DNA of 64,000 nt from Nocardioides sp. L-11A (GTDB lineage Bacteria > Actinomycetota > Actinomycetes > Propionibacteriales > Nocardioidaceae), in contig CP124680.1 of the NCBI GenBank assembly GCA_029961745.1, forward strand, positions 4,588,001-4,652,000, written 5' to 3'. Below the pieces are notes generated by a model. It saw nothing but the letters and a program-made list of their open reading frames with translations, made no database searches and was not told the DNA's origin. Shown here piece by piece: positions 24,823 through 34,358 of this stretch. The position numbers and the translations under genes were made by a program. Every line of letters starts with the position of its first letter. Position 1 is the first letter of the stretch.

Positions 24823-27458
24823 CCCAGCTGATGCTCCCCCGGGATCCCCTGACGCGGTCCCCGGCCGTGCCGGCCGGTGCCGACGGGTCGGGCCCCCGTC
24901 CGGGCGGCATCGCCGGGATCGTCGACCGGCCGCGTCTCCACCGGCTCCTCGATGCTCCCCTGGCCCGGATCTGCGTCGTCCTCGGCCCGAGCGGGAGCGG
25001 CAAGACGACGCTGGTGCGCAGCTGGGCCCTGCAGGGTCGCCCGGGACTCCTGCTGTGGGTCTCGCTCGGTGCGTCGCTCGACAACCGGTTGGCGTTCTGG
25101 CAGCAGGTGGCGAGCAGTGCCGTCCGCGCCGGCGCGCTGAGTCCCGACGAGGCGGTGCGGGCCGGCGAGCAGCTGACCATGGCCGTCGACCCGGTCCGGA
25201 TCGCCGCCCGGCTGCTGGCCGGCGCCGAGCCGGTGGTGCTGATCCTCGACGCCTACGAGCATCTCGGCGCGGCCACCGTCGACGTCGACGCGGACCTCGC
25301 CCGGTTGGTCGCGGTGGTGCCGCAGCTGCGGATCGTCGTCACGTCGCGGACGTCGAGTGCGCTGACCGACCGTGACCCCGCGGGCGGCTTCACCCAGGTG
25401 ATCCCCGTCGGCGAGCTGGCCCTGACCCGGAGCGAGGTCCACCAGCTGATCCGCGACCAGGCCGGCATCGACGACGCCCGGCTGGCCGCGGCCGTCGCCG
25501 ACGCGACCCACGGGTTCGCCCTCGGCGTGCGTTCGGTGGCGCTGACCCTCTCCCAGCTCGGCCACATCCCCGAGGTCGACTCCGTGGAGTGGGGACGGCT
25601 GATCGCGACCCCGCTGGAGTCGCTGCTGCCCGACGCCGCCACGACGCGGTTCGTGGCCGACACCTGCGTCGCGCCCTACGTCGACGTCGCGCTGGCCGAG
25701 CTGCTCAGCGAGAACGCCGATGCCGCCGAGCTGCTGCGGACCCTGGAGCGGGGCGGGTTCGGCCGCTGGATCCCCTACACCCGCAACCGCGAGGTCTTCC
25801 AGTACGTCGAGACCATCCGCGACACCTTCCGGCAACGCAGCGCCGACGACGATCCCGCGCGCTTCCGCCGCTCGTGCGTGACGACCGCCGCATGGCTCCT
25901 GGAGAACGAGGAGACGCTCGACCAGGCGCTGCGGTTCGCGATCGACGGGCGCGACTACGCGCTCGCGGACCGGATCTTCGTGTCGCTGCTGATCGCCAAC
26001 CCGGACAGCTACATCACCGGCCGCTTCCTCGCCGAGCTGCAGCAGGTCCCCGACGACGTCCTCGGCGAGCATCCGATGCTCGCGTTCGGCCGGGGCCTGG
26101 CCCTGATGACCAGCCCGATGCTGCGCCTCGAGGCCGGGCGGTACTTCCGCCTGGCCGCCGACGCACCGGCCCGGCCGGCGTACCTCGACCCCGCGGTGGA
26201 CGCCTTCGTCCACGCGGCGATGCGCGCGATCGCCCGGCGCCTCGCGGAGCGCCGGCGGACGGACGTCGCGCGGAGCGCGGAGGTGGTCGGCCTGCTCGAC
26301 CGACTCGCGCCCGAGGAGCAGTCGCGGTTCGGCGACCACCTCGGGACCATCCTGCGCCAGCTGAGCTTCGGCATCTGGCAGGACGGCCGGATCGATGACG
26401 CGCTCTGGACCGCGAGCCGGTCGGTCGCCCTGTGTCGCCGGCCGGTCCCCCGCAACTACTCCCTGGTGTACGTCGCCGCCATGGGCGCGTTCTCCGGTGA
26501 CACGGTCGGGGCGGCGTCGGCACTCGCATCGGTCGACACCGAGGCCTGGCCGCCGGAGACACGGGGCACGTCGATGAACGGCCTCGGCCTGCTGGCAGAG
26601 GCTCTCGTCCACCTCGACCGGCACGACTTCTCCTCGGCCGCCACGACCCTCGAAGGGACCCTCGCGTACCTGCGCACCAACGAGTACTGGTCCTTCCTGA
26701 CCGCCGCACGGCTGCTCACCAAGCACGGCCTCGGCCAGGGCCGTGCCGAGGCCGAGCGCATCGCCCGCGAACTGGACAGCTCGATCCCGCCGCCCGGCGT
26801 GGGGGACAACGTCGGCACCGAGCACCTCCACGGCGTCCTGGCCCAGGCCTGGCTCGCCGGCGGCGACCCCCGCGCCGCCCGTCGGCTCCTGGACACCGCC
26901 CCGGAGGACAGCCCCCATGTCGCCGCCGCCCGCGTGACGTGGCTGCTGGCCGCCGGGCACGACAACGAGGCATGGCGGCGGAGCCAGCAGCTGCTCCGCC
27001 TCTCCGGGCACACGCACCGGACCCGGAGCGAGCTGCAGACCCTCGCCGCCGTCGCCGCCCTCCGGCGCGGCGAGAAGGACGCAGCCACGGACTGGCTGAA
27101 CGACGCGTGCGTCACCTGGGAGACCCACGGCCCCCGTCTCCACGTCGCGCTGCTCCACCCCCGCGACCTCCAGCAGCTCGTGGAGCACGCGAGCGCCCAC
27201 GGGTCGGCGCAGCTCCTGCGCTACCTGGCCGTGGTCCGGCCGCGGACGCGGACCCAGCAGGCGACGACGCTGAGTCCCCGCGAGACCGCGACGCTCCAGG
27301 CGCTGGTCGAATACCCCAGCGTCCGCGCGATGGCCGAGGCCCTCGTCGTCTCGCCGCACACCGTCAAGAGCCACCTCGGCAGCATCTACCGCAAGCTCGG
27401 CGTGGGCTCACGACAGGCGGCCCTCGCCCAGGCCCGGGATCTCGGCCTGCTGGAGTGA
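24819..27458 (+). CDS. MalT/LAL-type LuxR family transcriptional regulator
   Basis: 879 residues. A P-loop ATPase module sits near the N-terminus (GPSGSGKTT, residues 56-64; PVVLILDAYEHLG as Walker B). A long helical repeat region follows, then a C-terminal LuxR helix-turn-helix (LSPRETATLQALVEYPSVRAMAEALVVSPHTVKSHLGSIYRKLGV). Large ATP-binding LuxR (LAL/MalT) proteins are activators that bind a small inducer and ATP. GTG start coupled to the 103-residue gene. Targets unknown; it is upstream of, but not obviously co-transcribed with, the two-component pair. Confidence 0.85.
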   Translation: MTQLMLPRDPLTRSPAVPAGADGSGPRPGGIAGIVDRPRLHRLLDAPLARICVVLGPSGSGKTTLVRSWALQGRPGLLLWVSLGASLDNRLAFWQQVASSAVRAGALSPDEAVRAGEQLTMAVDPVRIAARLLAGAEPVVLILDAYEHLGAATVDVDADLARLVAVVPQLRIVVTSRTSSALTDRDPAGGFTQVIPVGELALTRSEVHQLIRDQAGIDDARLAAAVADATHGFALGVRSVALTLSQLGHIPEVDSVEWGRLIATPLESLLPDAATTRFVADTCVAPYVDVALAELLSENADAAELLRTLERGGFGRWIPYTRNREVFQYVETIRDTFRQRSADDDPARFRRSCVTTAAWLLENEETLDQALRFAIDGRDYALADRIFVSLLIANPDSYITGRFLAELQQVPDDVLGEHPMLAFGRGLALMTSPMLRLEAGRYFRLAADAPARPAYLDPAVDAFVHAAMRAIARRLAERRRTDVARSAEVVGLLDRLAPEEQSRFGDHLGTILRQLSFGIWQDGRIDDALWTASRSVALCRRPVPRNYSLVYVAAMGAFSGDTVGAASALASVDTEAWPPETRGTSMNGLGLLAEALVHLDRHDFSSAATTLEGTLAYLRTNEYWSFLTAARLLTKHGLGQGRAEAERIARELDSSIPPPGVGDNVGTEHLHGVLAQAWLAGGDPRAARRLLDTAPEDSPHVAAARVTWLLAAGHDNEAWRRSQQLLRLSGHTHRTRSELQTLAAVAALRRGEKDAATDWLNDACVTWETHGPRLHVALLHPRDLQQLVEHASAHGSAQLLRYLAVVRPRTRTQQATTLSPRETATLQALVEYPSVRAMAEALVVSPHTVKSHLGSIYRKLGVGSRQAALAQARDLGLLE

Positions 27459-27477
27459 ACAGGGTGGCCGGTCGCCC

Positions 27478-27483
27478 TAGACT
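27478..27483 (+). promoter_or_regulatory. putative -10 of the NarL-type two-component pair
   Basis: TAGACT lies nine bases before ATG 27493, giving an almost leaderless transcript; no clear ribosome site is seen in between. Confidence 0.4.
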
Positions 27484-27492
27484 CGGCACACC

Positions 27493-28623
27493 ATGACCAG
27501 CCGGCCGAGCCCTCGACGCTGGGTCGATCCCTTGCTGGCGCTGCTCGTGTGGCTGCTGGGTTTGGCCACGCTGCCGGGCCACCCGGCCGACGGCCGCGAG
27601 CTCGCGCTGGCCGCCGGGTTCGGGCTGGCCTGCAGCCTCCCGCTGGTGTGGCGGCGCCGGTTCCCCCTACGGATCGTCGTACTGATCGGGCTGCTCGGCC
27701 TCGCCGGCCAACGGGCGCCGTCCCCGGCACTGCTGGACGGGCCGTTCCTGCTGGCGTTCGCGACGGCCGTCGGCACCGTCGGCGCGCTGGACCCCCGCTG
27801 GCGGGCGGTCGCCTGGACGGTGGCCGCGAGCGCGCCCGCCTTCGCCGCGGCCCTGGGGCAGGCGCAGGAGCCGGGTGAGCTGGTGACCACCGCGGTCTGG
27901 CTGGCCCTGGCGTTCGCCATCGGCCGCGCGATCGGCTTCCGCCGCTCCCTGCTGCAGGCGCGGGCCGACGCCGAACGAGCCGAGCGGCAACAGGCGATCG
28001 AGCGCCGGGTCGCCGACGAGCGGGCGGCCATCGCCCGGGACCTGCACGACGTGATCGCGCAGTCGGTCGAGGCGGTGTCGATGCAGGCCACCGTCGGCCT
28101 GCACCTCTACGACACCCGACCGGCCGCGGCGCGGGCGGCCCTGGAGCAGATCCGGACCGCGAGCGTCGGCGCGTCCCGGGAGATCCGCGAGCTCCTCGGC
28201 CTGCTGCGCAGCACGGGCGAGGGGCCCGACCGGCTGGTGGGCCTGGACGACCTCGCCGCGCTGGTCCGGGCCAGTGCGGTCGACGGCCCGCCGGCGAGCC
28301 TCCAGGTCGTCGGCGCACCGGGCGACCACGACCCCCTCGCCGGCCTCACCCTCTACCGGGTGACCCAGGAGGCGTTGACCAATGCCCGCCGGCACGCCCG
28401 GGCCGGCACCGTCCGGGTCGAGCTGGAGTGGCGCCCGGACCGGCTCACGCTCCGGGTCACCGACGACGGCACGGGACCACCGGCGGGCGGCGTGGTCGAG
28501 GGGTACGGCGTGCGCGGCATGCGCGAACGACTCGCCCTGGTCGGCGGCACGCTGGGACTGGACGGCGGTCCCGACCGCGGCTTCCGGCTGACCGCCGACG
28601 TACCCCGGCAGGCTCCGGCATGA
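27493..28623 (+). CDS. NarL-type membrane histidine kinase
   Basis: 376 residues. About four to five membrane segments fill the first ~150 residues (LLALLVWLLGLATL; IVVLIGLLGLAG; FLLAFATAVGTV; LVTTAVWLALAFAIG). Then comes a HisKA_3 dimerisation helix with ERAAIARDLHDVIAQSVEAVS and a HATPase domain with TQEALTNARRHA and GYGVRGMRERLALVGG. It senses a membrane-associated signal and phosphorylates the response regulator whose ATG overlaps its stop (ATGA). Signal unknown; this layout is shared by many actinobacterial cell-envelope stress sensors. Confidence 0.88.
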   Translation: MTSRPSPRRWVDPLLALLVWLLGLATLPGHPADGRELALAAGFGLACSLPLVWRRRFPLRIVVLIGLLGLAGQRAPSPALLDGPFLLAFATAVGTVGALDPRWRAVAWTVAASAPAFAAALGQAQEPGELVTTAVWLALAFAIGRAIGFRRSLLQARADAERAERQQAIERRVADERAAIARDLHDVIAQSVEAVSMQATVGLHLYDTRPAAARAALEQIRTASVGASREIRELLGLLRSTGEGPDRLVGLDDLAALVRASAVDGPPASLQVVGAPGDHDPLAGLTLYRVTQEALTNARRHARAGTVRVELEWRPDRLTLRVTDDGTGPPAGGVVEGYGVRGMRERLALVGGTLGLDGGPDRGFRLTADVPRQAPA

Positions 28624-29282
28624 TCGGCGTGCTGATCGTCGACGACCACCAGCTGGCCCGCTCCGGGCTGCGCTCGCTGATCGAGCCCGAGCCCGACCTG
28701 ACGGTCGCGGGCGAGGCCGGCAACGGGCCGGAGGCCGTCCGGCTGGCCCGGATGCTGCGGCCGGACGTGATCCTGATGGACCTCAAGATGCCCGGCGGCG
28801 ACGGCCTGGCGGCGACCAAGGCCATCGCCGACGACCCCCACCTGGCGGCCACCCGGATCATCGTGCTGACCAGCTACGACAGCGACGAGTCGGTGCTGGC
28901 CGCGCTGCGGTACGGCGCCAGTGGCTACCTGCTGAAGGACTTCGAAGCCCCCGCCCTGCTCCAGGGCATCCGGACGGTGGCGGCCGGCGAGGCGCTGCTG
29001 GCTCCGGTCATCGCCCGCCGGATCGCGGAGACCTGGACCCCTCCCGCTCCCCCGGCCCGGCCGCCGTACCCGGCGCTCGCGGAGCTGACCGAGCGGGAGC
29101 GGGAGATCCTGGTCAAGGTCGCCGAGGGACGGAGCAATGCCGAGCTGGCCGCCGAGCTCCACATCAGCCATGCCACCGCGAAGACCCACGTGAGCCGGAT
29201 CCTGGCCAAGCTCGGGGCACGGGACCGGGTGCAGCTGGTGATCATCGGCTATCGGTCCGGGCTGGTCGGCCCCGACCACTGA
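28620..29282 (+). CDS. NarL/FixJ family response regulator
   Basis: 220 residues from ATG 28620. Receiver domain with DDHQLARSGLRSLI, phospho-acceptor Asp in DVILMDLKMPGGDG, Lys in GYLLKDFEAP. The C-terminal LuxR helix-turn-helix reads LTEREREILVKVAEGRSNAELAAELHISHATAKTHVSRILAKLGARDR. The partner is the kinase just upstream (4-base overlap). Ends 13 bases before a convergent hydrolase gene. Confidence 0.92.
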   Translation: MIGVLIVDDHQLARSGLRSLIEPEPDLTVAGEAGNGPEAVRLARMLRPDVILMDLKMPGGDGLAATKAIADDPHLAATRIIVLTSYDSDESVLAALRYGASGYLLKDFEAPALLQGIRTVAAGEALLAPVIARRIAETWTPPAPPARPPYPALAELTEREREILVKVAEGRSNAELAAELHISHATAKTHVSRILAKLGARDRVQLVIIGYRSGLVGPDH

Positions 29283-29295
29283 TCATCGTGCCGGA

Positions 29296-30615
29296 TCACG
29301 GGGCCGGGTCGTCGGCGCCGGTGTAGCCGTCCAGCGGATCGCCGGCCAGGAAATCGAGGATCGCCCGCAGGTACGCCGGTCCGGCGTCGCCTGTGATGCC
29401 GTGGCCGGCGCCGGGGAGGTAGACCAGGGTGGCGTCGGGCAGGGTGTCGCGATACTCGCGGGTGTCGATCCAGGGCACGTAGTCGCATTCGGCCCGCAGG
29501 ATCAGGGCCGGGGTCCGGATGGTGCGCAGCACGGGCCGCGGGTCGTCGATCTCGTCGAAGTCGGCGTTGGTGAGCTGGTTGGTGTAGAAGCCCTGGGGGT
29601 TCTGGTGCACCTCGCCCTCGCCGGGCGGCCCGCCGGGGCAGCCGCCGAGGTCGCGGCCGGCTACGGCGATCTCGTGCAGCCGGGAGTCGGACTCGGCGTC
29701 ACCGACCAGGCGGTGGGCCGCCTGCGGACTGTTCTCGAGCAGGAGCGCCTGCAGCAGGAAGCGCGGATCGGACATCAGCTCGTCGTACCGCTTCTCGGCG
29801 GCGCCGGTCAGCGCGCCCCACGGCGACACGTCCGTGTCCGGGTGCGCCTCCGGCCAGATCTCGCCGGGCGAGGTGAACGCCACCTTCGCGACCCGGCCCG
29901 GGTGCGCCGCCAGGTACTGCGCCGCCAGCGAGCCGCCCCAGGACTGGCCGATCAGGATCACCTGCTCGGCGCCCACCCGATGGCGGACCGCCTCCAGGTC
30001 GGCGACATTGCGGGCGACCGTGTAACTCGTGACATCGGCCAGCCGGGTCGACCGGCCGGCCCCGATCTGGTCGTAGCTGTAGACGTCGTAACCGGCCGCG
30101 TTCAGCTCGGCCGTCCCGTAGGGCAGCCCCTCGTCCGGCGTCCCGGGCCCGCCGTGCAGGAAGATCACCGGCGTCGGCTTGCGCCCGGCCACCGTCGCCG
30201 GGCTCGCGACATAGGCCAGCCGGCTGCCGTCGTCCAGCTTCCAGAACCGGACGTCGGCCGGCACCGGCCCCTCCCGCATCTCCGGGAACGGCCGCAGGAA
30301 CAGCAGCCCGAAGCCCACGCCGACCAGCGCCGTCCACGCCGTGCCGATGACGAGTGCGGCCCACCAGCCTCGGTGGCCGCGACCGACCGCCACCGCTCCG
30401 CGGCCCACCAGCACGGTCACCACGAGCACGGCCGCGGCACCCGCCCCGAGGAAGGCCACCGGCTGCGGCGCGACGGCCGCGACCACCAGGACCGTCAGGC
30501 CGCCGACGACCACCCCGACGAGCGCGCCGAGCACGGCGAGGAGGACAGCGCCGACACGGCGGAGTGGGCGGACGGCAGTCGAAGCGGCCGGGGCGGCTGG
30601 ATAGGAGGTGGTCAC
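29296..30615 (-). CDS. membrane-anchored alpha/beta hydrolase, proline iminopeptidase-like
   Basis: About 439 residues if GTG 30615 (VTTSYPAAPAAS) is the start. Roughly four hydrophobic segments occupy the first ~120 residues (VGAVLLAVLGALVGVVVGGLTV and on). The hydrolase domain follows, with HGGPGTPDEGLPYG (oxyanion region), YDQIGAGRS and the nucleophile elbow IGQSWGGSLAAQY. The C-terminal His is probably in LPGAGHGITGD. The HGGPG motif is typical of prolyl aminopeptidase-like hydrolases. The frame stays open upstream to 30891 but overlaps another gene there, so the start is not certain. Likely at the membrane; substrate unknown. Confidence 0.75.
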   Translation of the reverse strand: MTTSYPAAPAASTAVRPLRRVGAVLLAVLGALVGVVVGGLTVLVVAAVAPQPVAFLGAGAAAVLVVTVLVGRGAVAVGRGHRGWWAALVIGTAWTALVGVGFGLLFLRPFPEMREGPVPADVRFWKLDDGSRLAYVASPATVAGRKPTPVIFLHGGPGTPDEGLPYGTAELNAAGYDVYSYDQIGAGRSTRLADVTSYTVARNVADLEAVRHRVGAEQVILIGQSWGGSLAAQYLAAHPGRVAKVAFTSPGEIWPEAHPDTDVSPWGALTGAAEKRYDELMSDPRFLLQALLLENSPQAAHRLVGDAESDSRLHEIAVAGRDLGGCPGGPPGEGEVHQNPQGFYTNQLTNADFDEIDDPRPVLRTIRTPALILRAECDYVPWIDTREYRDTLPDATLVYLPGAGHGITGDAGPAYLRAILDFLAGDPLDGYTGADDPAP

Positions 30616-30745
30616 GTCGGTCGACGCTAGGTCGTCGGACGACGCCGGTCGTCCGGCTCCGGATCGGTTCGGCGTACATCCTCCGATGTACGAGCCGGCG
30701 CTTCCGTCGCCGTCGGCTCGCCCGGTGGTCGGGGCCGTCGCGCCG

Positions 30746-33100
30746 TCAGGGCGCCCGTCCGGCCAGGACGATCTCAGCGACGTCCTGGCCGGCGTGCGAC
30801 GTGACGCCGGCTGCCGCGGCCAACGGGCTGCGGACCGTACGGAACCCGTCCGCGAGGTGGGGATGCGCGCCGACGAGGAGCATCCGGACATCGCCCGAGG
30901 AGGTGGGGAAGAGGGTCGTGGTCAGCGTCTCCCCCGGCGGCGTCCCCGCCACGGCGGCGAGCAGGAGGTCGCCGAGGTCGCCCGCGACCTCGGCCGGGAG
31001 GTCGGTGCCGCCGGCGCGGACGACGAGATGGACGCCGGTCTCCCGTGCCTCGCTGAGGGCCTGCGCGAACCACTGGCCCATGTGCACCAGGTCGGGGTGC
31101 AGCAGCGTCAGCTGGCGCAGGTACGCCTCCTCGTCCGCGCAGCGGGTGCGCAGCCCGGGAGAGCCGGGGTCCGCGGCACCGCGAACCGCCTCCAACAGGG
31201 CCAGGGAGCGATTCAGGCCGGCCGCCCGCCAGCGCGCCCGCGACCGCTCGGCCGCAGCCTGCTCGTCGCGTCGGGTGCGGGCCGTCCACGCCGCTCGCTG
31301 GTCTGCGCCGGCGCGGACGCCGATCTCGCCGATGGCGAGCTGGAACCGGCGCCACGCCGCGACCAGGATCAACGCGGCCGCACCGGCGATCAGCACGATC
31401 GTCCGCGCCTGGCCCGAGGATCGCCCGACGTCGACGGCCACGACGACCACCACCAGCGCGTACCAGGCGCTGGCCCACACGACGGTCGTCGGCCGCGGAC
31501 CGAGCTCGGCCAGGATGACGAGCAGGCCGGTCCCACCGACGGCCTGCCACAGCACGGGATCGTCGCGTCCGTAGTCGACCGCGGCGGCCGAGAGCATGAA
31601 GGCGCCGGCCGCCGCAACCGCGAGGAGCAGGGTGGCCCATCGGGGAAGGGTCCGCCGGGCGCGGGTGCACCACCAGGCGAGGGCGACGCCCAGCGCGGCG
31701 ACGGCCGCCATCAGGTACTCGGGCGTCGGCTCCCCCGGGTGGTTGCCGACCGCGAGGACGAATCCGATCGCGGACACGCCGGCGGCGTACAGGAGGCAGG
31801 CGCGACGTCGCAGCACGCGGACGACGCGGGCGATGTCGCGCCGCCCCTCGCGCGTCCTCCGGTCGACCGGCCCGTGACGACGGACCGTGAGTCTGACCGA
31901 GGTGCCGGCACCGGGCGCGGTGTCGACGTCGACCTCCATCCCGGCGTCCTGTGCCCGACCGAGGACGGAGGTCGCCAGCCCACCGTGGCGCGCGGCCGCG
32001 CCGTCGAACCCGGCGCCGTCGTCAGCGACCGTGACGACGAGGTCCGCGTCGTGCGTCTCGGCCAGCACCCGGACGTCGCCGACCCCCGCGTGCTTGGCCG
32101 CGTTCTGGACCAGCTCGGTGGTCGCGCGCCGCAGGGCGCGCAACTGCGCGGGGTCGAGCTCCGCCTCGATACCGGCGAGCGTGTCGTCGTCCAGGCCGAG
32201 GTGATGCACCCGGATCCGCGAGTCGTAGGCCGCCGTACGGATCCCGCCGTCGTCCGCGGTCGGCTCGACTCCGGCTTGGAGGGCGACGACGGTAGCGATG
32301 TCTCGGGCGCAGCGCTGCCGGACGGCCTCGGCGTCCCGGACCGCGCCGCCGCCGCTGGCGATCGCCGCAAGCGTGTTGATCACCGTGTCGTGGAGGACTC
32401 GGGCGTCCTCGGCCGCGGCCCGGCTGGCCGCCTCCTGGGTCGCGGCGGCCGCCTGCTCCCGGTGCGCCACCGCGGCCTGCTCGTCGGCGCGCGTCACGAA
32501 GTCGAACAGGTAGGAGTAGCCGACCCGGGTCGCCAGGACGATCGACGACGTCGCCACGAACGCGGCCACGGGAAGCGTCACCGGCAGGTCCGGACGCAGC
32601 GCGAGCATCGCCGGCGGCATCAGGACGGCCGCGACCGCCGGCAGCACGAGCGCCGTGCGCCCCCGCAGCACGAACGCGGGCATGGCAGCCCCGAGATTCA
32701 CCATCCAGCAGGCCGCGAACAGCAGCGGGTCGTCCATCGAGTCAGCAGCGGCCCAGTCGGCCACGAAGAGCACGTAGATGCCGGCGACGGTGACCCACAT
32801 CGGCACTCGTCCCCGGCGCGCCACGAGGACCACGATCAGCATGACGGCGTGGGCGAGGAGGAGAGGCAGCAGCTCACCCACCCGGCCCGGCGCGGCGAGC
32901 ACCGCGACCAGCATGACGACCTGCCAACCGGCGCTGCCGGTGAGGAAGACGCGCCTCAGCGCGTCGGACAGGCTCCTGGTGGCCCAACCGCTGGCGGCCG
33001 GATCCAGCGGGGAGATACGGCGGCGCAGGTCGCGGACCAGCTCACCAGCGCGTCCACCGCCGGCTCGTCGGACGATCGTCACCCCACCACCCTGTCGCAT
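30746..33100 (-). CDS. tandem-duplicated membrane histidine kinase, second half degenerate
   Basis: About 784 residues. The first half has 5-6 membrane segments and a HisKA_3-like helix with ARVLHDTVINTLAAIA (His near residue 237). A complete HATPase follows, with ELVQNAAKHAGVG and VADDGAGFDG. The second half repeats the plan: another set of membrane segments (LLYAAGVSAIGFVLAV and on), a coiled region, and an ATPase-like end that lacks the phospho-His and the N-box. No response regulator is adjacent. ATG 33100 and GTG 33082 are both possible starts. The repeat could form a built-in dimer or a sensory pseudokinase. Confidence 0.7.
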   Translation of the reverse strand: MRQGGGVTIVRRAGGGRAGELVRDLRRRISPLDPAASGWATRSLSDALRRVFLTGSAGWQVVMLVAVLAAPGRVGELLPLLLAHAVMLIVVLVARRGRVPMWVTVAGIYVLFVADWAAADSMDDPLLFAACWMVNLGAAMPAFVLRGRTALVLPAVAAVLMPPAMLALRPDLPVTLPVAAFVATSSIVLATRVGYSYLFDFVTRADEQAAVAHREQAAAATQEAASRAAAEDARVLHDTVINTLAAIASGGGAVRDAEAVRQRCARDIATVVALQAGVEPTADDGGIRTAAYDSRIRVHHLGLDDDTLAGIEAELDPAQLRALRRATTELVQNAAKHAGVGDVRVLAETHDADLVVTVADDGAGFDGAAARHGGLATSVLGRAQDAGMEVDVDTAPGAGTSVRLTVRRHGPVDRRTREGRRDIARVVRVLRRRACLLYAAGVSAIGFVLAVGNHPGEPTPEYLMAAVAALGVALAWWCTRARRTLPRWATLLLAVAAAGAFMLSAAAVDYGRDDPVLWQAVGGTGLLVILAELGPRPTTVVWASAWYALVVVVVAVDVGRSSGQARTIVLIAGAAALILVAAWRRFQLAIGEIGVRAGADQRAAWTARTRRDEQAAAERSRARWRAAGLNRSLALLEAVRGAADPGSPGLRTRCADEEAYLRQLTLLHPDLVHMGQWFAQALSEARETGVHLVVRAGGTDLPAEVAGDLGDLLLAAVAGTPPGETLTTTLFPTSSGDVRMLLVGAHPHLADGFRTVRSPLAAAAGVTSHAGQDVAEIVLAGRAP

Positions 33101-33236
33101 CGCCGGTCCCGGGGTGACGGCGGGCGCCGGGCGGAGCACGAACTCGTCCTGGCTCGTCCCGGCTCGTCCCGGCCGGACGATGCGGTCTGCCACTCCTCAC
33201 CGGGCCCGTCGGCCCCGTCGGTCTGCGCGGGCTTGA

Positions 33237-34358
33237 TCAGCGAGCCGAGGGACCACCGGGCGTCGAGCAGCCGTCCCGCAGCGCGGCCAGTGTCGCAGCG
33301 AGTCGGTCGAACTGGTCCAGGCGTTCCGGCGCCGACGAGGCGATCGGGTTCAGGAGAAGGGTCGTGACCCCCGCCTGGGAGAAGGCCTCGAGCCGCCGGT
33401 GGATCTCGTGCTCGTCGCCGATGAGGGTGACCCCGTCGACCAGCTCCTGCGGTACGGCTGCTGCCGCCTCGGTCTTCCGACCCGTCAGATACAGCTCCTG
33501 GATCGCCGTGGCCTCAGGTTCGTAGCCGTAGCGACAGGCGAGCTGGTTGTAGAAGTTCCTGCCGCGCGCGCCCATCCCACCGATGTAGAGGGCCAGCTGA
33601 TCACGGGTCGCCCGCAGTGCCTCCGGCGAGGGCTCGCCGAAGTGGAAGCTCACCTGGAGCTGGATCTCGAGCGGGCCCAGTTCGGGGTCACGTCGGGAGA
33701 ACCCCTCGGCGAGGGCATCTCCCCATATGTCGGTGGCCCGCCGCGGATCGAAGAACAGCGGCTGCCAGCCCTGGGCGAGCTCGGCGACCATGGCCACGTT
33801 CTTGAGCCCCAGCGCAGCGACCGAGATCGGGATATCGGCGCGGACCGGGCGGTTGATGAGCCTGAGCGGCTTCCCGAGCCCTGAGCCGCCGTCCGCCGCC
33901 GTCAGCGGCATGACGTAGTGGTCGCCCCGGAACGCGACGGGCCTCCGGCTCCATACCTGCCGACAGATCTCGATCACCTCCCTCATCCGCCCGAGAGGAG
34001 CGTCGTACCTCACCCCGTGGAAGCCTTCGACCACCTGTGGCCCGGACGCTCCCAGGCCCAGGGTGAACCGTCCGTCGGAGACGTAGTCGAGCCCCGCCGC
34101 GCTCATCGCGGTCAGCGAGGGAGTGCGGGAGTAGATCGGCATGATCGCGGACATCAGCTCCAGCCGCTCGGTTCGCGCGGCGATGTAGCCGAGTTGGCTG
34201 ACCGCGTCGAAGGAGTAGGCCTCCGGGATGGCGATCATCTCCAGGCCCGCCTGTTCGTACGCGACGATCAGCTCGACGGTCTCGCCGAAGCCGCCGGCGT
34301 AGTCGATGACCATGCCGAGCTTCATCGGCGCCCGCAGGGCGGTCACCGCGATGCTCAT
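33237..34358 (-). CDS. LLM class F420-dependent oxidoreductase
   Basis: 373 residues. Luciferase-like TIM barrel with KLGMVIDYAGGFGETVELIVAYEQAG, RTERLELMSAIMPIYSRTPSLTAMSAAGLD and GRFTLGLGASGPQVVEGFHG; the last motif is typical of the F420-dependent branch. ATG 34358 overlaps the stop of the threonine dehydrogenase gene by 4 bases. A shorter start (MKLGM) is also possible. It is the last gene of the second amino-acid cluster. I infer oxidation of an imported amine or a pathway intermediate. Confidence 0.8.
   Translation of the reverse strand: MSIAVTALRAPMKLGMVIDYAGGFGETVELIVAYEQAGLEMIAIPEAYSFDAVSQLGYIAARTERLELMSAIMPIYSRTPSLTAMSAAGLDYVSDGRFTLGLGASGPQVVEGFHGVRYDAPLGRMREVIEICRQVWSRRPVAFRGDHYVMPLTAADGGSGLGKPLRLINRPVRADIPISVAALGLKNVAMVAELAQGWQPLFFDPRRATDIWGDALAEGFSRRDPELGPLEIQLQVSFHFGEPSPEALRATRDQLALYIGGMGARGRNFYNQLACRYGYEPEATAIQELYLTGRKTEAAAAVPQELVDGVTLIGDEHEIHRRLEAFSQAGVTTLLLNPIASSAPERLDQFDRLAATLAALRDGCSTPGGPSAR

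Noticed and set aside
24618..27374. 918-codon minus-strand frame opposite the LuxR-type gene
   Set aside because: Shadow frame without motifs; Walker A and HTH are on the plus strand.
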